Shown: positions 17,220 to 28,069, counted from the stretch's first letter. The stretch: DNA of 51,628 nucleotides from Candidatus Uhrbacteria bacterium (GCA_016188495.1 JACPHU010000005.1:1-51628), one strand, 5' to 3'. Notes: generated from the sequence alone by a model not told the origin. Made by a program: numbers and translations.

Positions 17220-20200
17220 ATGATGCAGATTTTACGTAAAACCAAACGATATTTGAGTGCAGGCCTTACGACTGTTTTTGTTCTGAGTTTGATAATGTTT
17301 GGATTTTTTATTCCTCAAAAATCAGTGTTTGCTGTTGATGCTGAAGGAATTCTCAGTAGTAATAGAGCTTCTGCTGCAGCGGCAAGAGCTGCTTGTTTAA
17401 AAACTGGAGCTGTTCCTTCAACGTGTCCTCCAGAAGGAATTGAAAATAGTTTACAGGTGGTTGGAGATAAAATCATCTCTCCGGCCTTTCGTATCGCTCT
17501 TATTCAGGCGCTGTTGAATCTTTCCCAATTTGTCTTGAACCGTCTGGCGTATGAAGCGGCTGTGGCGATCGCCTCCGGCGGTCCAGGAGAAGAGTCTTTG
17601 TTTTACCAACAGACTCCTGTTGAAGCGTTCAAGCAATTAGGGCTTGAAGCGGCAGGAGAGGCGATTGGAACCATTTCAGAACTTTCGTCTACGAAGCTGG
17701 GAATTGAATTTAATCTGTGCCAGCCGAACAATTCGCCTTTACAACTTGCCCTTGCTGTCGGTATTAAACAGAAATATAAACCCACGAAACCTAAGTGTGA
17801 CATTTTAGAAATAGGGAAAAATTGGAGTGGATTGTTTACGAATTTTTATCAGACTATTAGCGATCCGGATGCCTTGCAAAAAGCGGTCTTAACGAAGTTT
17901 GCGGAATCTCTCAAGCCTGGAAAAAATGAATTAAGCGCAACCCTTCGCGTGAATATTGCCATTGACCAAAAGGTGCATGAACAAAAGTTGCTCCAATTTT
18001 TGCAACAAAATCAAAATCAGTATAAGTCCGTTACCGATTTTATTACGGGAAATGTCAAAACTCCTTCACAGACGCTGCAGGGAGAATTTGAATCAAAACT
18101 CAAGGAAGTCAACGGAGACCAATCCAAGATTAAAGTCGGCGAACTGGTGAATTCCGGCGAATTGATCGGAGGATTGGCTCTTTCTACGGCTTCCACATTC
18201 ACCAATACCCTTTTGTCCCAACTCATGAATCGTATTTATACAGGGTTGTTTGAATCAGAGCCTATTCCTGATCCTTTTGATGTTGAAGGTGTAGGAGGAA
18301 GTGACAGAGAGTCTGCTCAGGAACGTTTTGCTTCCATTATTGCCACCCATCCTATTGCCACAGCGGAATATAATGCTCTTTCCGAATTCGTTGTCTGTAC
18401 TGCCGAAGGGGTGACCAATCGAGGTCTCTACAACTGCGTCATGGATGTGAATTTTTTGGCTGCTGTCAGTCGCGGAAACAGTGGATCGGCTTTGACGGTC
18501 CAAGAAGCCATTGACGAAGGGCTTTTGGATGGAAATAAACCGCTTATTTCTCCGGAAAACGAACCGGCAAACCAAGATCCTTACTGCTATACCTACGGAT
18601 ATTGTTACGGAAACTTGGTAAAGCTTCGAAAGGCCCGAGTGCTTCCTATCGGTTGGGAACTGGCCGCATTGCGCAATAGCGAAACCACTCCCGCAACCCT
18701 TCAAGAAGTCATTGACGGGTTTAATCATTGTACGGAAGACGGAACGATCGGACCTTCCAATTCAGTCAATAGTGATACGAAATGGTGTCACTTGATTGAT
18801 CCCAATTGGGTTTTGAAATATCCGGAAACGCAATGCCGCGCTATTGTTAGCGGTGAAATTCGCCTTTCTACCCTGAGCCCGGGACGCTCCAGTGTCTGTG
18901 TAGACGCTCCAAGCTGTATCGGTGAAAATAACGAAGGTGTCTGTACGGACGGATACGGCTATTGCGTTCAGGAAAAAAACGTCTGGCGTTTTCGCGGAGA
19001 TGAATGTCCGGCTGAATATGCCAGCTGCTTGTCTTTTCAAAATACCCAGACGGGTGATCCGGGTGATTTTCTTGTGAATACCGTGGACTACAGCGTGTGT
19101 GATCAGAATAATGCCGGATGTCAGTGGTATCGAACCAATAAGTATCTGGATGACGCGGGGACCTCGGACGATACATCAGATGATACCTACGTCTGGCTTC
19201 CAGAGGGGGAGGCGTATATTACGATGGACGTTGATAGTACAACGTCTGACCACGATGACGATTTAAACTATCAAACAACTTCCGGAGGTTCTGTTAGTCC
19301 GGCAACCTACACGTATACGTCAGATTCCGGAAACACCTACACGTACACCAGTTACACCTATCAAGATCGTCTCTACTTAACCCACAACGCCCAAACATGT
19401 GCAGACAGCGATGCAGGTTGTACGAAACTATTTGAATTTGACGAGGATCTCGTACTCAATGCTGTTCAAAATCCAAGTTTTGAAGATGATACAGACGAGG
19501 ATGGTTTTCCTGATTATTGGGTGAAAACAGTCACCGGAGGTTCTTCAGAAAAAAGAGTCGAAGATGGAGCGGCGGTCGGTTCTTCCCTGTTCCAAACCGA
19601 CAGCAGTAGTTTTTATCAGTATGTCCCTTTGCAAGCGAACAATTTTTACACGTTGAGTTTTTACGCCAAGACCGTCAGTACAAGCGCCGGTTCTACGACG
19701 CTGTCTCTTTCTTTGGAAGATAAAAACGGATCCGTGGTTTCTATTGCCGGCACGTCCTATCAAGGGGATTGTTCTCCTGTCAGCAATACCTATTCGATTG
19801 TTTTGAATCCAGCAAGCACTTCTCAATTCACCTCGGGTGAATGGTCCAGATTCGATTGTACCTTTACGGCCCCTTCGAATACGGTTCAAGCCAATATTTC
19901 TGTTGATAGCGATGCCTTGTTTCTTGACGGTATTCAGCTTGAATTAGGCGAGGATGTTCATTCTTTCGCAGAAGGGTATAGCTCGACGCCTGTTGCCGCT
20001 TATTACAAAATGGCACCGGATTATTTGGGATGTTCCGGTTCCTCAAATGATCCGTCTGAGTGCGACAATTATACTCAAGCGTGTCAGGCACAAGACGTGG
20101 GTTGTAATTTGTATACTCCCGAAGATGGCGACCCTTCTATTCCAGCGATTATTTCTGAGCTGGACCAATGTCCAAGCGAGTGTGTCGGGTATACCACTTA

Positions 20201-23200
20201 CAAACAGGAGGCGACGGATTACGAAAGCGAATCGTTCCCTCTCTATTTTATTGCTTCAAGCGCCAGCAGCTGTTCGCAGCAGTACGTTGGCTGTGATTCA
20301 TTTACGAATTTAAATGCCGTCAGTGCCGGAGGCGAGGGGATCGAGTACTACACCTCTCTTCGTTCCTGCTTGAGTTCCTCTATTGCGGACGGTTCCAACT
20401 CGCAAAAGACTCCCGCGACATTTTTTACCTGGGAAGGCTCGGATAACGAAGGATACCAATTGCAAACATGGGTCTTGCTCGAATCTAACCTGAGTGCCAC
20501 CACAGGTGTGTTTACCCAGGATCCGTTTACGTCCGAATCATCTCCTGATCTTGCTCCTTGTACTCACATTCAGATGTTGGGTGAAAACGAGGTGACCTGC
20601 GATGATGGCAGTACGAATATGGCAGCAGACGTTTGGGGGAATGCGCAGTGCGATGAGCATGCCGATATTTTCGAAAATCCAGATTGCCGAGAGTTTTTCG
20701 ATACGCAAGGAAACATGCATTATCGTGAGTATACGCAGACGGTTTCCGTTTCTGACGACTGCAGTCCTTATCGAAAAGATGAAGGAAATGAGCTTGATTG
20801 CGGAGCTTCAGGCGGATACTGGACAGACCAAGGTTTTTGTCGCTACTACGCTCTGCCTGCAGAAAGTACGACCTGCCCAGCCGAACAAAATGGCTGTCGG
20901 GAATATACAGGTGGAACAGGCCGCAATGCGACCACGATCTTAGATGAAACGTTTGAAGGGGGAACGTATGAAGATTTTGTCATTGCTCAAACGGGAGATA
21001 TCCCAGAGGTTTCTATCAGCAATGAATCCGTTGCCACAGAAGGACATTCCTTGCGTGTGGAAGTGGCAACAGGAGACACAGCCGGAATCGATACGGTGCA
21101 AGTGTATTTGGGACCATCTAACACCAGTACGTACGACGAAGATGTCAGCACGACCTGTACCGGAGTGGTTGGTGAAACAGGTTGTGAAATTGAATACGAT
21201 GTGGACGGTGACGGATCTGCGGATGAAGCGTGTATCGTTTCAGACGGTGAAGAAAGCTGTGGAACGCTGACAAGCAGCCTTGTTTCCGGCAAAACGTTCG
21301 TTTTAGATTTTTGGGCGAAAGGCAATGGCAATCTCTTCGTGACCTTGGAAGAAGAAGGGGGCGACGGACAGACACGAGATTTTTCAAATCCGACAAAAAC
21401 CATTTCTAGCCCGAGCGATCTCACCCCTGTTGCGCTTGACGGGGCCTGGACACTTTATAGTTTAGGTCCTTTGGATACGAGTAGCTTTGAACAGTTTGAT
21501 GAAAATGCGGTCTTGCGCTTTAGCAGCACGGCTTCTTCTACGACCAGCGAGTTCTATATCGACAACATCACACTCAAGCAAGTTGAGGAAAATATCACTC
21601 TGATTAAAGATTCTTGGGTTGTTCCTTCTACATGCGATCAAACCCCTAGCGGAGCGGATTCTCCTCAATATTATTTAGGATGCGAAGCGTATACGGATCA
21701 GCACGGAACAGAGGCAACACTCTATCAATTTTCTGATATTTGTTCTGAAGAGGTTGTCGGATGTGAGGGATTCTTTGATACGGCAAATTCCGAGTCAACT
21801 TATCAGCAGATGTATAACGTCCGTTGCGTCTATTCTACGGATACAGATCTGATAGATAGCGAGACAGTGGCTTCTAATACCGCATGTAAAGTCAATGATA
21901 AAGAATACTGCACGATTTCAGCGGGTCTGGGCTACTGCACCTTTGATGCCACAGAAGTGTTTGAACAACCACTGCCGTTGGATAATCCTTCTTCCGGTTT
22001 GTATTTTGGAATCGTATACGGACCAGAAACCGTTGTGATTGAAGGCGATACGCCCGTGTATCTCGTCACAGACAGCCAGTTTGCCTGCACGTCTGAGGCG
22101 ATGGGATGCGAAGAAGTGGGGCTGCCTACCTATAATCAAGACCATTCAGCCGTTGAATCGTTTGAATCCAGTTATTACATCAATCTTCCAAGCGATTATG
22201 GAAACATTCTTTGCGATCACGAAGCGCTCTTTTGCGAAGAATGGTCCTCTACCAACAACGGAAATTTTTATTTCAAAGATCCTCAGGATAAAACCTGTGA
22301 GTATAAAACAACCGTGAGCATTGAAAACCGAAGTTATTTCGGATGGTTCAGAACGGGAACATCCGAGCCTTGCTATTGGGAAGATAAGGATGATTCCGGT
22401 GATTTCAATATTGATACGGATGAATCGTATCTGATTGCCGGCGAACAGTTCGGTATCTGGCGCAATGGGGATGAAGACGACGGGGACGACGATCTTTGGG
22501 ATTATTACGACGGCTGGGTTGCCGGCTGCGAGAGCAAGTATGATCTGTGTACGGAATTTATTGATGTCGTAGATACAGAGAGCGGAAGCAGTGCTTCCGG
22601 CGAATCGTATTATTTTACCAATGACGAACTCCTTGATGAGAGCAATCTCACCGACAGCCAGCGCTGCAACGGACAGATCAGCCAGAAGTTCGGATGCGCG
22701 CTGTTTAATAACTCCACCATCTCGGAATTAAGCTACAACGCGGGAGCCAGTTACGTTTCTTCTATCCATGCGGACATTTTGTACGGCCAAGAACAAAATA
22801 CCTTAGTAGACCCTATCAGCTGTGCACTGGAAGATGGGGGAGTGTTCACAATTTCTTCATCTGATGCTGAAATACTCGGCTTGGCGGTTGGGGACGTTGA
22901 GGTTGATTTGTGCGCGCGCCGCTGTGCGTATCAGGTCGATAGCGGAGATTCTATTGCCACCGGTTCTTCCGAGCTTGGAACGACAAGCACCACGTATTAT
23001 GAACGTTCCTGTTTGGCGGATTCGGATTGTCCTGTGTTAACCACTGTGTTGGGAGAAAGTGCGACAGGATCTTGCGGGGATGTCGCGAGCGATTACGCTC
23101 TTCAAGATGATTCGAATGAAATTTTGAAAGTCAACCGAGACCGTACCTGTTCCGCATGGCTGGCGTGCGAGAGTTCGCGTACGAGTTGGAATACCAGTAC

Positions 23201-26200
23201 GAACAAATACGATTTAGTGTGCGATTCGGTAAATTTGTGTACGGAAGGGTCCGTTCAAGGGGACCGTTCGGTGTGTACGCAATGGGATCAAAATGATCCC
23301 GCTATTTTATCCGCCTATACATATTCGACTCGCGATGTGAATTGGACAGGTTTCGAGTATTCTGGAAATGCGATTCCAAATCAGCTTCCGATTGAAATCT
23401 ACGACCAGTTTAATATTTCGCCTCAAGCGGTATGTGTTGATGCAAGCGGAAACAAGCAGACAAATGAAAACGATTTGCCGATAAGTTGCCGTACCTTTGA
23501 GGATTGCCCTCTTACTTCTGTAAGTTGTAATACAGATGCGGATTGCACATCTGCCAATTACGGCGCCTGCGATCAGGATACGAACACGTGTTATTTTACA
23601 TGCCAAACTTCCAGTGAAACGGATTATCGATTGGTCTATAATGCCGGTCCTTGCGATGCTCGCGAGTCAGGGTCTGGAAACGGAGGGCTCTGTTATGTGG
23701 GGCATTGTTCTGAAACGGGAGCCGCCTGCGCCACATCTGGAGATTGTGAGGACACGGAAGAGTGCGTGGTCGGATACTGTCAGGCAACCGCAGATACGAA
23801 TTGCGTGAATGAAAATTGTTCCTGCAATCCTGAACAGAACGAAACGGACGGAACCAATGCCGATTGCGCTGGTTCTACAGCAGGAACGTCTTCCGCTGCG
23901 GTGAGCACCCCTTTCTGCGATCCCGTCCAATTTATCTGCGTGAGCGAATTGACATCCGACGAAGCCAACCGCGATGCATGTCTGACAACGGCCCAATGCG
24001 GCACAAGCTCGACCCGATCCAGCTACGACTGCATTCCGTCTGATGCGTCCACCACAGGTTCCTGCTTCAACGACCGTTGTCTTTCAGACATTGTGGATGA
24101 AAACGGGGACCGTAAAGCGGACCGTCTTGTTGTTTCTGATGCCCGCGAAGAATCCTGCCGAGCCTATCCGGAAATCGATTCGCCATTTCCTTCCAGTGTG
24201 GTCAGTTCTTGGTTGCGTTATGACGGCCTGGATATTGAAGACGATGAAAAATCACCCACGTCCGTTTCTTCTCAGCCGGAATCATCGCCGAGCGTTCAAC
24301 GTTCATTCCCCTATAGTTATGTGAACGGATTTCAAGATTCGAATGTGTGCGGATTGGACGAGGATGGGAACGTGGTTGACTGCTTGTGCAGTTATGAGAA
24401 AGCAGAGTACGGAGAAGGATCCGGATATCGTTACTATGAGACTGGTACAGGCATCGAATCTGATGATATTCCCGACGGCATTTGTTCCGGAGGTCTTGTC
24501 GCAGGCATTCCTTGCAAGAATGATGCAGATTGTACGTCCGAAGATAAAATTGGTTCATGTTCGTATCTTTCCCGTCTGGATACATTTTATGGATGGGCGG
24601 GATATTGTATCGAACGAGACACATCCATACAGACGTTGGGATCTTCCGCACAGGAAGATCAGGCCTGCTTAAGCTGGCTTCCTGTGGATCAGTTGACCGG
24701 CGCAACGGATTTGTACGCAAAATATACCTCTGCCGGATATTCTCCCCAAAACACCTATTACTGCGCTGAAGTTAATTTGACGTATGATATTAGGACAACA
24801 GGCATCGGTTGCGCAGAAGTGCAAGACAATAATTGTAATAACGATGGAACGTGGGGTGCGTTTAAAGACGAGGCTGATAACAGCGATAGCGGACAAGACG
24901 ACTGCGTCGCCGCCGTCTGGTGTCCGGACGGATATTTTGCGGTCATGACCGGTTGCGGAGATCAGAGCTTTGATGAAATGTGCTTAGAAACTTGGGGAGA
25001 CAATGACTGTCCGTTTTTCTGCGTGCCAAAATATTCATATAAATCATCGGGAGAACCCTGTCTTGCCCCGACTATTTATAGTTATCATCTTCAAATCGAT
25101 GACGTTGGAGATCATTGGTCTAGTCCAAAACCGGATACCTATGTGTATGTGTTACAACCGAACGATTTCGGAACAGCGAAAGATTTTTACCTGGATTGTG
25201 CGGTAAAAGGAGTTGTGGATGGTAGCGGAGGACATATCGCTGAATATTACACGCCACGAGATAATTTTGGCGCGGTCCTGCCTACCGACGGTGGCAGCAC
25301 GAATGGATATCGGGATCTGGGATTCAACTATCAGCCTTATGCCGCATGTACTTCCGTTGTGCAAGTTTCCACTAAAACGTTAGAAGAAGGAAACGATACG
25401 AACCTTCCGTTTGATACGTATAATGCGGCTTGGACAAATCGCTTATGGAAAGATAATCCCACGTTTGAACCGTTACCCGATCCTTTCGCAGACCAGACCC
25501 ACTTCGGGTATCAGTATCCGACATTACTGTCTCCGTACGGAGCCGCTTTGGATTATCTGCAAAAAAGATTGGATCTTGACCCGTATCCGCATCCGCTTGT
25601 GATGTGCGAATCTGATAGGTTGGATCAGACGGTTCCCGCCGTTGATCTTTCCTGTCCTGCCGGTTACGACTCTGTGACGAGTGATCTGGGAGAGGAAGCT
25701 CGCGCGTACCAAACGGTTGCTGTGACCAACACGACCGAAAATACGTCAATTTACTGCGTGAATGACGATTGTTCGTGTAGCGGAGGAGACAGTGCATTAT
25801 GCAATTACGATGCGTCTATCGGAGCCACGATTTCTTGCGGCAATGCCGCCTGCGCGTACGGAAGCTGTTCAAAAGGCGGAGCCATCTGTTATTTCCAAGA
25901 CACAAACAGCGACGGATATGATGATGTGTGCGGAAAAGATGACGGTCCTTGTAATCGTGTGGCTTGTTATTTTCAGGACACCGATGAAAACGGAGCCGAT
26001 GACATTTGCGGGCCTTCGTCACTAGGGTCTTGCATCGGCTGGTGTATCGGAGGTCCCTATAACGGGCAGCAATGCGGAACAAGCACAGGAGCTGTGTGTG
26101 AACCTAACTATTGCAAGGGAACAACCAAGCAGCATGGGCGCGGCAATAGCAGTACGTCATACGAATGCACACCTAATAGTCAGGCAACAACGTATGCTTT

Positions 26201-27191
26201 TTCTGCAACGAACACGGTCGCTGATGTGGTCGCTCGATTAGGCGGGGTTTTTGGACGCATGTACAAGCTTATTCTGTATGATGATGGATACGCGGGCATT
26301 TCAGATGTCCAGTCTAATGATCTGAATTTTAATCAAACATTTGGCAGCTTTGACGATACACTTTCTCTGGCCGATCTTGAGACATACGGATTGGGCGATT
26401 GGATATGGGATCGTCGAGGAGATAGGGAAGATCCTGAAACGTATGTTCCAAAGATTTTTTCCGTTGGCGAGTGCGAAGGATCAGAATGTTATGAATCCAC
26501 AGAAGGAGCGTTTACGGTTAACGAAGTCGACAGCGGTATCATTCAGGGCGAAGGTTCCAAACGCACGACCGTGAATTTTTTCGCTTCCGCAGACTCCGAA
26601 CAAATGCCTATCCGTCGAGTCGTGGTCGATTGGGGGGATGATTTCGCTGGTATTACAGGGGATATGCCTTGGCCAACAGGCAGTTATAGCGGATCGATTG
26701 CCCGGGATAACTTCTATAAGAATCATCGCGGATTAAACCCGATTTCCAATACGGAGGAATGTTCAGCAACAGCCACTGAATTCGGCGATAGTCCAGAAGC
26801 GTGCAGTTCCAGCTATTTTTCCTTTACCCATGACTACACCTGCACCGCAGGTCGTTTGCAGGATCTCCAATCCGCTTCCGATCGCGAATGTTCGTTTGAT
26901 GAAAACGGTCGTCTCTTGAATTCTCCTTGCTACGACGGAAACTACTGCGTCTTCCAACCCCGCGTCCACGTGATGGACAACTGGGGATGGTGCACCGGAT
27001 TCTGCGATTCCGGCGCTGATGAGACAGAGGGATGTTTTACGGGAGAGTTACCAAATGGTTCAACCCAAGACGAATGCGACATCGAATCCTGTCCTTCTGG
27101 TGGAGATTCAGAGAGTTGTGAAGATTCTTTTGGTGGCACAACCAATCCTTGGGTTAACTTTGATGGTTCTGTTTATATCCTTGCGGAATAA
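17220..27191 (+). CDS. Giant Cys-rich surface protein (3,323 aa)
   Basis: The N-terminus has a basic stretch and a hydrophobic signal (TVFVLSLIMFGFFIP) with a probable cleavage near VFAVDAEG. Residues ~40-450 are helical. From ~500 the protein is acidic, Thr/Ser-rich and full of Cys: a C-x4-6-GC motif recurs at about 621, 724, 950, 1018, 1216, 1484-1500, 1619 and 1814. Two carbohydrate-binding-like beta modules begin at ~748 (NPSFEDDTDEDGFPDYW) and ~1241 (DETFEGGTYEDF). EGF/knottin-like Cys clusters (CNTDADC, CKNDADC, CSCNPEQN) lie at ~2100-2450, and a PKD-like domain (RRVVVDWGDDF ... YSCT-type close, HVMDNWGW) at ~3117-3290. No sortase signal or C-terminal TM was seen. Likely exported and disulfide-rich; adhesion or host contact is inferred. 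A second in-frame ATG lies at 17223. Confidence 0.8.
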   Translation: MMQILRKTKRYLSAGLTTVFVLSLIMFGFFIPQKSVFAVDAEGILSSNRASAAAARAACLKTGAVPSTCPPEGIENSLQVVGDKIISPAFRIALIQALLNLSQFVLNRLAYEAAVAIASGGPGEESLFYQQTPVEAFKQLGLEAAGEAIGTISELSSTKLGIEFNLCQPNNSPLQLALAVGIKQKYKPTKPKCDILEIGKNWSGLFTNFYQTISDPDALQKAVLTKFAESLKPGKNELSATLRVNIAIDQKVHEQKLLQFLQQNQNQYKSVTDFITGNVKTPSQTLQGEFESKLKEVNGDQSKIKVGELVNSGELIGGLALSTASTFTNTLLSQLMNRIYTGLFESEPIPDPFDVEGVGGSDRESAQERFASIIATHPIATAEYNALSEFVVCTAEGVTNRGLYNCVMDVNFLAAVSRGNSGSALTVQEAIDEGLLDGNKPLISPENEPANQDPYCYTYGYCYGNLVKLRKARVLPIGWELAALRNSETTPATLQEVIDGFNHCTEDGTIGPSNSVNSDTKWCHLIDPNWVLKYPETQCRAIVSGEIRLSTLSPGRSSVCVDAPSCIGENNEGVCTDGYGYCVQEKNVWRFRGDECPAEYASCLSFQNTQTGDPGDFLVNTVDYSVCDQNNAGCQWYRTNKYLDDAGTSDDTSDDTYVWLPEGEAYITMDVDSTTSDHDDDLNYQTTSGGSVSPATYTYTSDSGNTYTYTSYTYQDRLYLTHNAQTCADSDAGCTKLFEFDEDLVLNAVQNPSFEDDTDEDGFPDYWVKTVTGGSSEKRVEDGAAVGSSLFQTDSSSFYQYVPLQANNFYTLSFYAKTVSTSAGSTTLSLSLEDKNGSVVSIAGTSYQGDCSPVSNTYSIVLNPASTSQFTSGEWSRFDCTFTAPSNTVQANISVDSDALFLDGIQLELGEDVHSFAEGYSSTPVAAYYKMAPDYLGCSGSSNDPSECDNYTQACQAQDVGCNLYTPEDGDPSIPAIISELDQCPSECVGYTTYKQEATDYESESFPLYFIASSASSCSQQYVGCDSFTNLNAVSAGGEGIEYYTSLRSCLSSSIADGSNSQKTPATFFTWEGSDNEGYQLQTWVLLESNLSATTGVFTQDPFTSESSPDLAPCTHIQMLGENEVTCDDGSTNMAADVWGNAQCDEHADIFENPDCREFFDTQGNMHYREYTQTVSVSDDCSPYRKDEGNELDCGASGGYWTDQGFCRYYALPAESTTCPAEQNGCREYTGGTGRNATTILDETFEGGTYEDFVIAQTGDIPEVSISNESVATEGHSLRVEVATGDTAGIDTVQVYLGPSNTSTYDEDVSTTCTGVVGETGCEIEYDVDGDGSADEACIVSDGEESCGTLTSSLVSGKTFVLDFWAKGNGNLFVTLEEEGGDGQTRDFSNPTKTISSPSDLTPVALDGAWTLYSLGPLDTSSFEQFDENAVLRFSSTASSTTSEFYIDNITLKQVEENITLIKDSWVVPSTCDQTPSGADSPQYYLGCEAYTDQHGTEATLYQFSDICSEEVVGCEGFFDTANSESTYQQMYNVRCVYSTDTDLIDSETVASNTACKVNDKEYCTISAGLGYCTFDATEVFEQPLPLDNPSSGLYFGIVYGPETVVIEGDTPVYLVTDSQFACTSEAMGCEEVGLPTYNQDHSAVESFESSYYINLPSDYGNILCDHEALFCEEWSSTNNGNFYFKDPQDKTCEYKTTVSIENRSYFGWFRTGTSEPCYWEDKDDSGDFNIDTDESYLIAGEQFGIWRNGDEDDGDDDLWDYYDGWVAGCESKYDLCTEFIDVVDTESGSSASGESYYFTNDELLDESNLTDSQRCNGQISQKFGCALFNNSTISELSYNAGASYVSSIHADILYGQEQNTLVDPISCALEDGGVFTISSSDAEILGLAVGDVEVDLCARRCAYQVDSGDSIATGSSELGTTSTTYYERSCLADSDCPVLTTVLGESATGSCGDVASDYALQDDSNEILKVNRDRTCSAWLACESSRTSWNTSTNKYDLVCDSVNLCTEGSVQGDRSVCTQWDQNDPAILSAYTYSTRDVNWTGFEYSGNAIPNQLPIEIYDQFNISPQAVCVDASGNKQTNENDLPISCRTFEDCPLTSVSCNTDADCTSANYGACDQDTNTCYFTCQTSSETDYRLVYNAGPCDARESGSGNGGLCYVGHCSETGAACATSGDCEDTEECVVGYCQATADTNCVNENCSCNPEQNETDGTNADCAGSTAGTSSAAVSTPFCDPVQFICVSELTSDEANRDACLTTAQCGTSSTRSSYDCIPSDASTTGSCFNDRCLSDIVDENGDRKADRLVVSDAREESCRAYPEIDSPFPSSVVSSWLRYDGLDIEDDEKSPTSVSSQPESSPSVQRSFPYSYVNGFQDSNVCGLDEDGNVVDCLCSYEKAEYGEGSGYRYYETGTGIESDDIPDGICSGGLVAGIPCKNDADCTSEDKIGSCSYLSRLDTFYGWAGYCIERDTSIQTLGSSAQEDQACLSWLPVDQLTGATDLYAKYTSAGYSPQNTYYCAEVNLTYDIRTTGIGCAEVQDNNCNNDGTWGAFKDEADNSDSGQDDCVAAVWCPDGYFAVMTGCGDQSFDEMCLETWGDNDCPFFCVPKYSYKSSGEPCLAPTIYSYHLQIDDVGDHWSSPKPDTYVYVLQPNDFGTAKDFYLDCAVKGVVDGSGGHIAEYYTPRDNFGAVLPTDGGSTNGYRDLGFNYQPYAACTSVVQVSTKTLEEGNDTNLPFDTYNAAWTNRLWKDNPTFEPLPDPFADQTHFGYQYPTLLSPYGAALDYLQKRLDLDPYPHPLVMCESDRLDQTVPAVDLSCPAGYDSVTSDLGEEARAYQTVAVTNTTENTSIYCVNDDCSCSGGDSALCNYDASIGATISCGNAACAYGSCSKGGAICYFQDTNSDGYDDVCGKDDGPCNRVACYFQDTDENGADDICGPSSLGSCIGWCIGGPYNGQQCGTSTGAVCEPNYCKGTTKQHGRGNSSTSYECTPNSQATTYAFSATNTVADVVARLGGVFGRMYKLILYDDGYAGISDVQSNDLNFNQTFGSFDDTLSLADLETYGLGDWIWDRRGDREDPETYVPKIFSVGECEGSECYESTEGAFTVNEVDSGIIQGEGSKRTTVNFFASADSEQMPIRRVVVDWGDDFAGITGDMPWPTGSYSGSIARDNFYKNHRGLNPISNTEECSATATEFGDSPEACSSSYFSFTHDYTCTAGRLQDLQSASDRECSFDENGRLLNSPCYDGNYCVFQPRVHVMDNWGWCTGFCDSGADETEGCFTGELPNGSTQDECDIESCPSGGDSESCEDSFGGTTNPWVNFDGSVYILAE

Positions 27192-27217
27192 GTTACGATA
27201 TTCAGATGTTATTATTT

Positions 27218-27252
27218 AAAACAGACGATCTAATCTAGATCGTCTGTTTTTT
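27218..27252 (+). terminator. Terminator after the giant protein gene
   Basis: The arms AACAGACGATCTA and TAGATCGTCTGTT are followed by TTTTTATT. Confidence 0.92.
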
Positions 27253-27262
27253 ATTCAAACTA

Positions 27263-27298
27263 ATATTTCCTGAGCGAAGCGACCATCGGGAGCGGAGT
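27263..27298. repeat. Short GAGCGAAGC / GAGCGGAGTCGAAGG repeat
   Basis: CCTGAGCGAAGCGACC and GGGAGCGGAGTCGAAGG lie side by side and resemble the short TGAGCGAAGTCGAAGG repeat dispersed in many bacterial genomes. Only this one copy was seen here. Confidence 0.4.
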
Positions 27299-27332
27299 CG
27301 AAGGATTATTTTTGTGCGTTTAGTTCCGGTAT

Positions 27333-27358
27333 TAAAAAACCGACTTGTAAAAGTCGGT
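27333..27358 (-). terminator. Terminator of the minus-strand lipoprotein gene
   Basis: Read on the minus strand, CCGACTT and AAGTCGG are followed by six T. It lies just past the stop at 27372. Confidence 0.85.
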
Positions 27359-27371
27359 ATCGTCGTTTCAT

Positions 27372-28010
27372 TTATAGAAGTTTGATTGTAGCTTCCCACT
27401 CATTACCGCTTTCGTAAGCGACAAGGTGGTACCAGATTTCGGATAGATCGGCAGAAACTGTGCCTTCCAATTTTCCATCCGAAGTCTCGTTATAGAATTT
27501 GTCTCCAGTCACTATACCGTCGACTGGAAAACCCAGATCGATTACAACCTGATCACTAACCAGGTCTGTATGGACATTGTTGCCACTGTAATCCCCCTCA
27601 GGAGCAAGTCCACACTGTCCTTCCTCTAGCCATTCATCCTTAAGCTCAACGATCTGGCCATTGTTGGTCTGGCCGATGGTGGTGAACTGGTTCACACACA
27701 GAAACGTCTCGCCGGTAATGGCGACCTGGAGCGTTCCTTCCTTTTCCAGATTAACGACGCACTCGTTGACCTCTTCGCAGTTGGGATCGCTCGGCCGTCC
27801 GTCGTATGGGAACGCGTAGAAAGTTCCCATCCACGAGTAGGGGGCAACGATCTTGAGTTGTGCGGAAAACGGAGCAGGTGTAGGTGTGGCGACAACTGCG
27901 TCATCATCCCCAGACGCGCATTCCCCGGTCAGGCATTCCGTTTCGGGACACCCTGTCAGGGCGAAAGCGATACCAAGAAGAAAAAGACCTGAAGACCGGT
28001 TCAGATGCAT
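27372..28010 (-). CDS. Secreted lipoprotein, unknown function
   Basis: 212 residues. A signal peptide (LFLLGIAFALTGC) ends in a lipobox LTGC, so the Cys would be lipidated. A short acidic/Pro linker (ASGDDDAVVATPTPAP) is followed by a beta-rich domain of ~165 residues with several Cys (CEEVNECVV, CVNQF, GQCGLAPEGDYSG). I recognise no family. ATG 28010 is chosen over 28025 because GAGGAG lies exactly 7 nt upstream. It is divergent from the exported protein-kinase operon, with which it shares a ~200-bp control region, strong SD use and TTGACA promoters. Confidence 0.75.
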   Translation of the reverse strand: MHLNRSSGLFLLGIAFALTGCPETECLTGECASGDDDAVVATPTPAPFSAQLKIVAPYSWMGTFYAFPYDGRPSDPNCEEVNECVVNLEKEGTLQVAITGETFLCVNQFTTIGQTNNGQIVELKDEWLEEGQCGLAPEGDYSGNNVHTDLVSDQVVIDLGFPVDGIVTGDKFYNETSDGKLEGTVSADLSEIWYHLVAYESGNEWEATIKLL

Positions 28011-28069
28011 GAGCGATCTCCTCATCGAGGGTGGTGGTTGAATGAACGTAAAGCTCTCTCTGTGAGAGT

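Noticed and set aside
24202-24720. 172-aa minus-strand ORF inside the giant gene
   Set aside because: Antisense to a well-supported reading frame; Arg/His/Thr-rich composition typical of a shadow.
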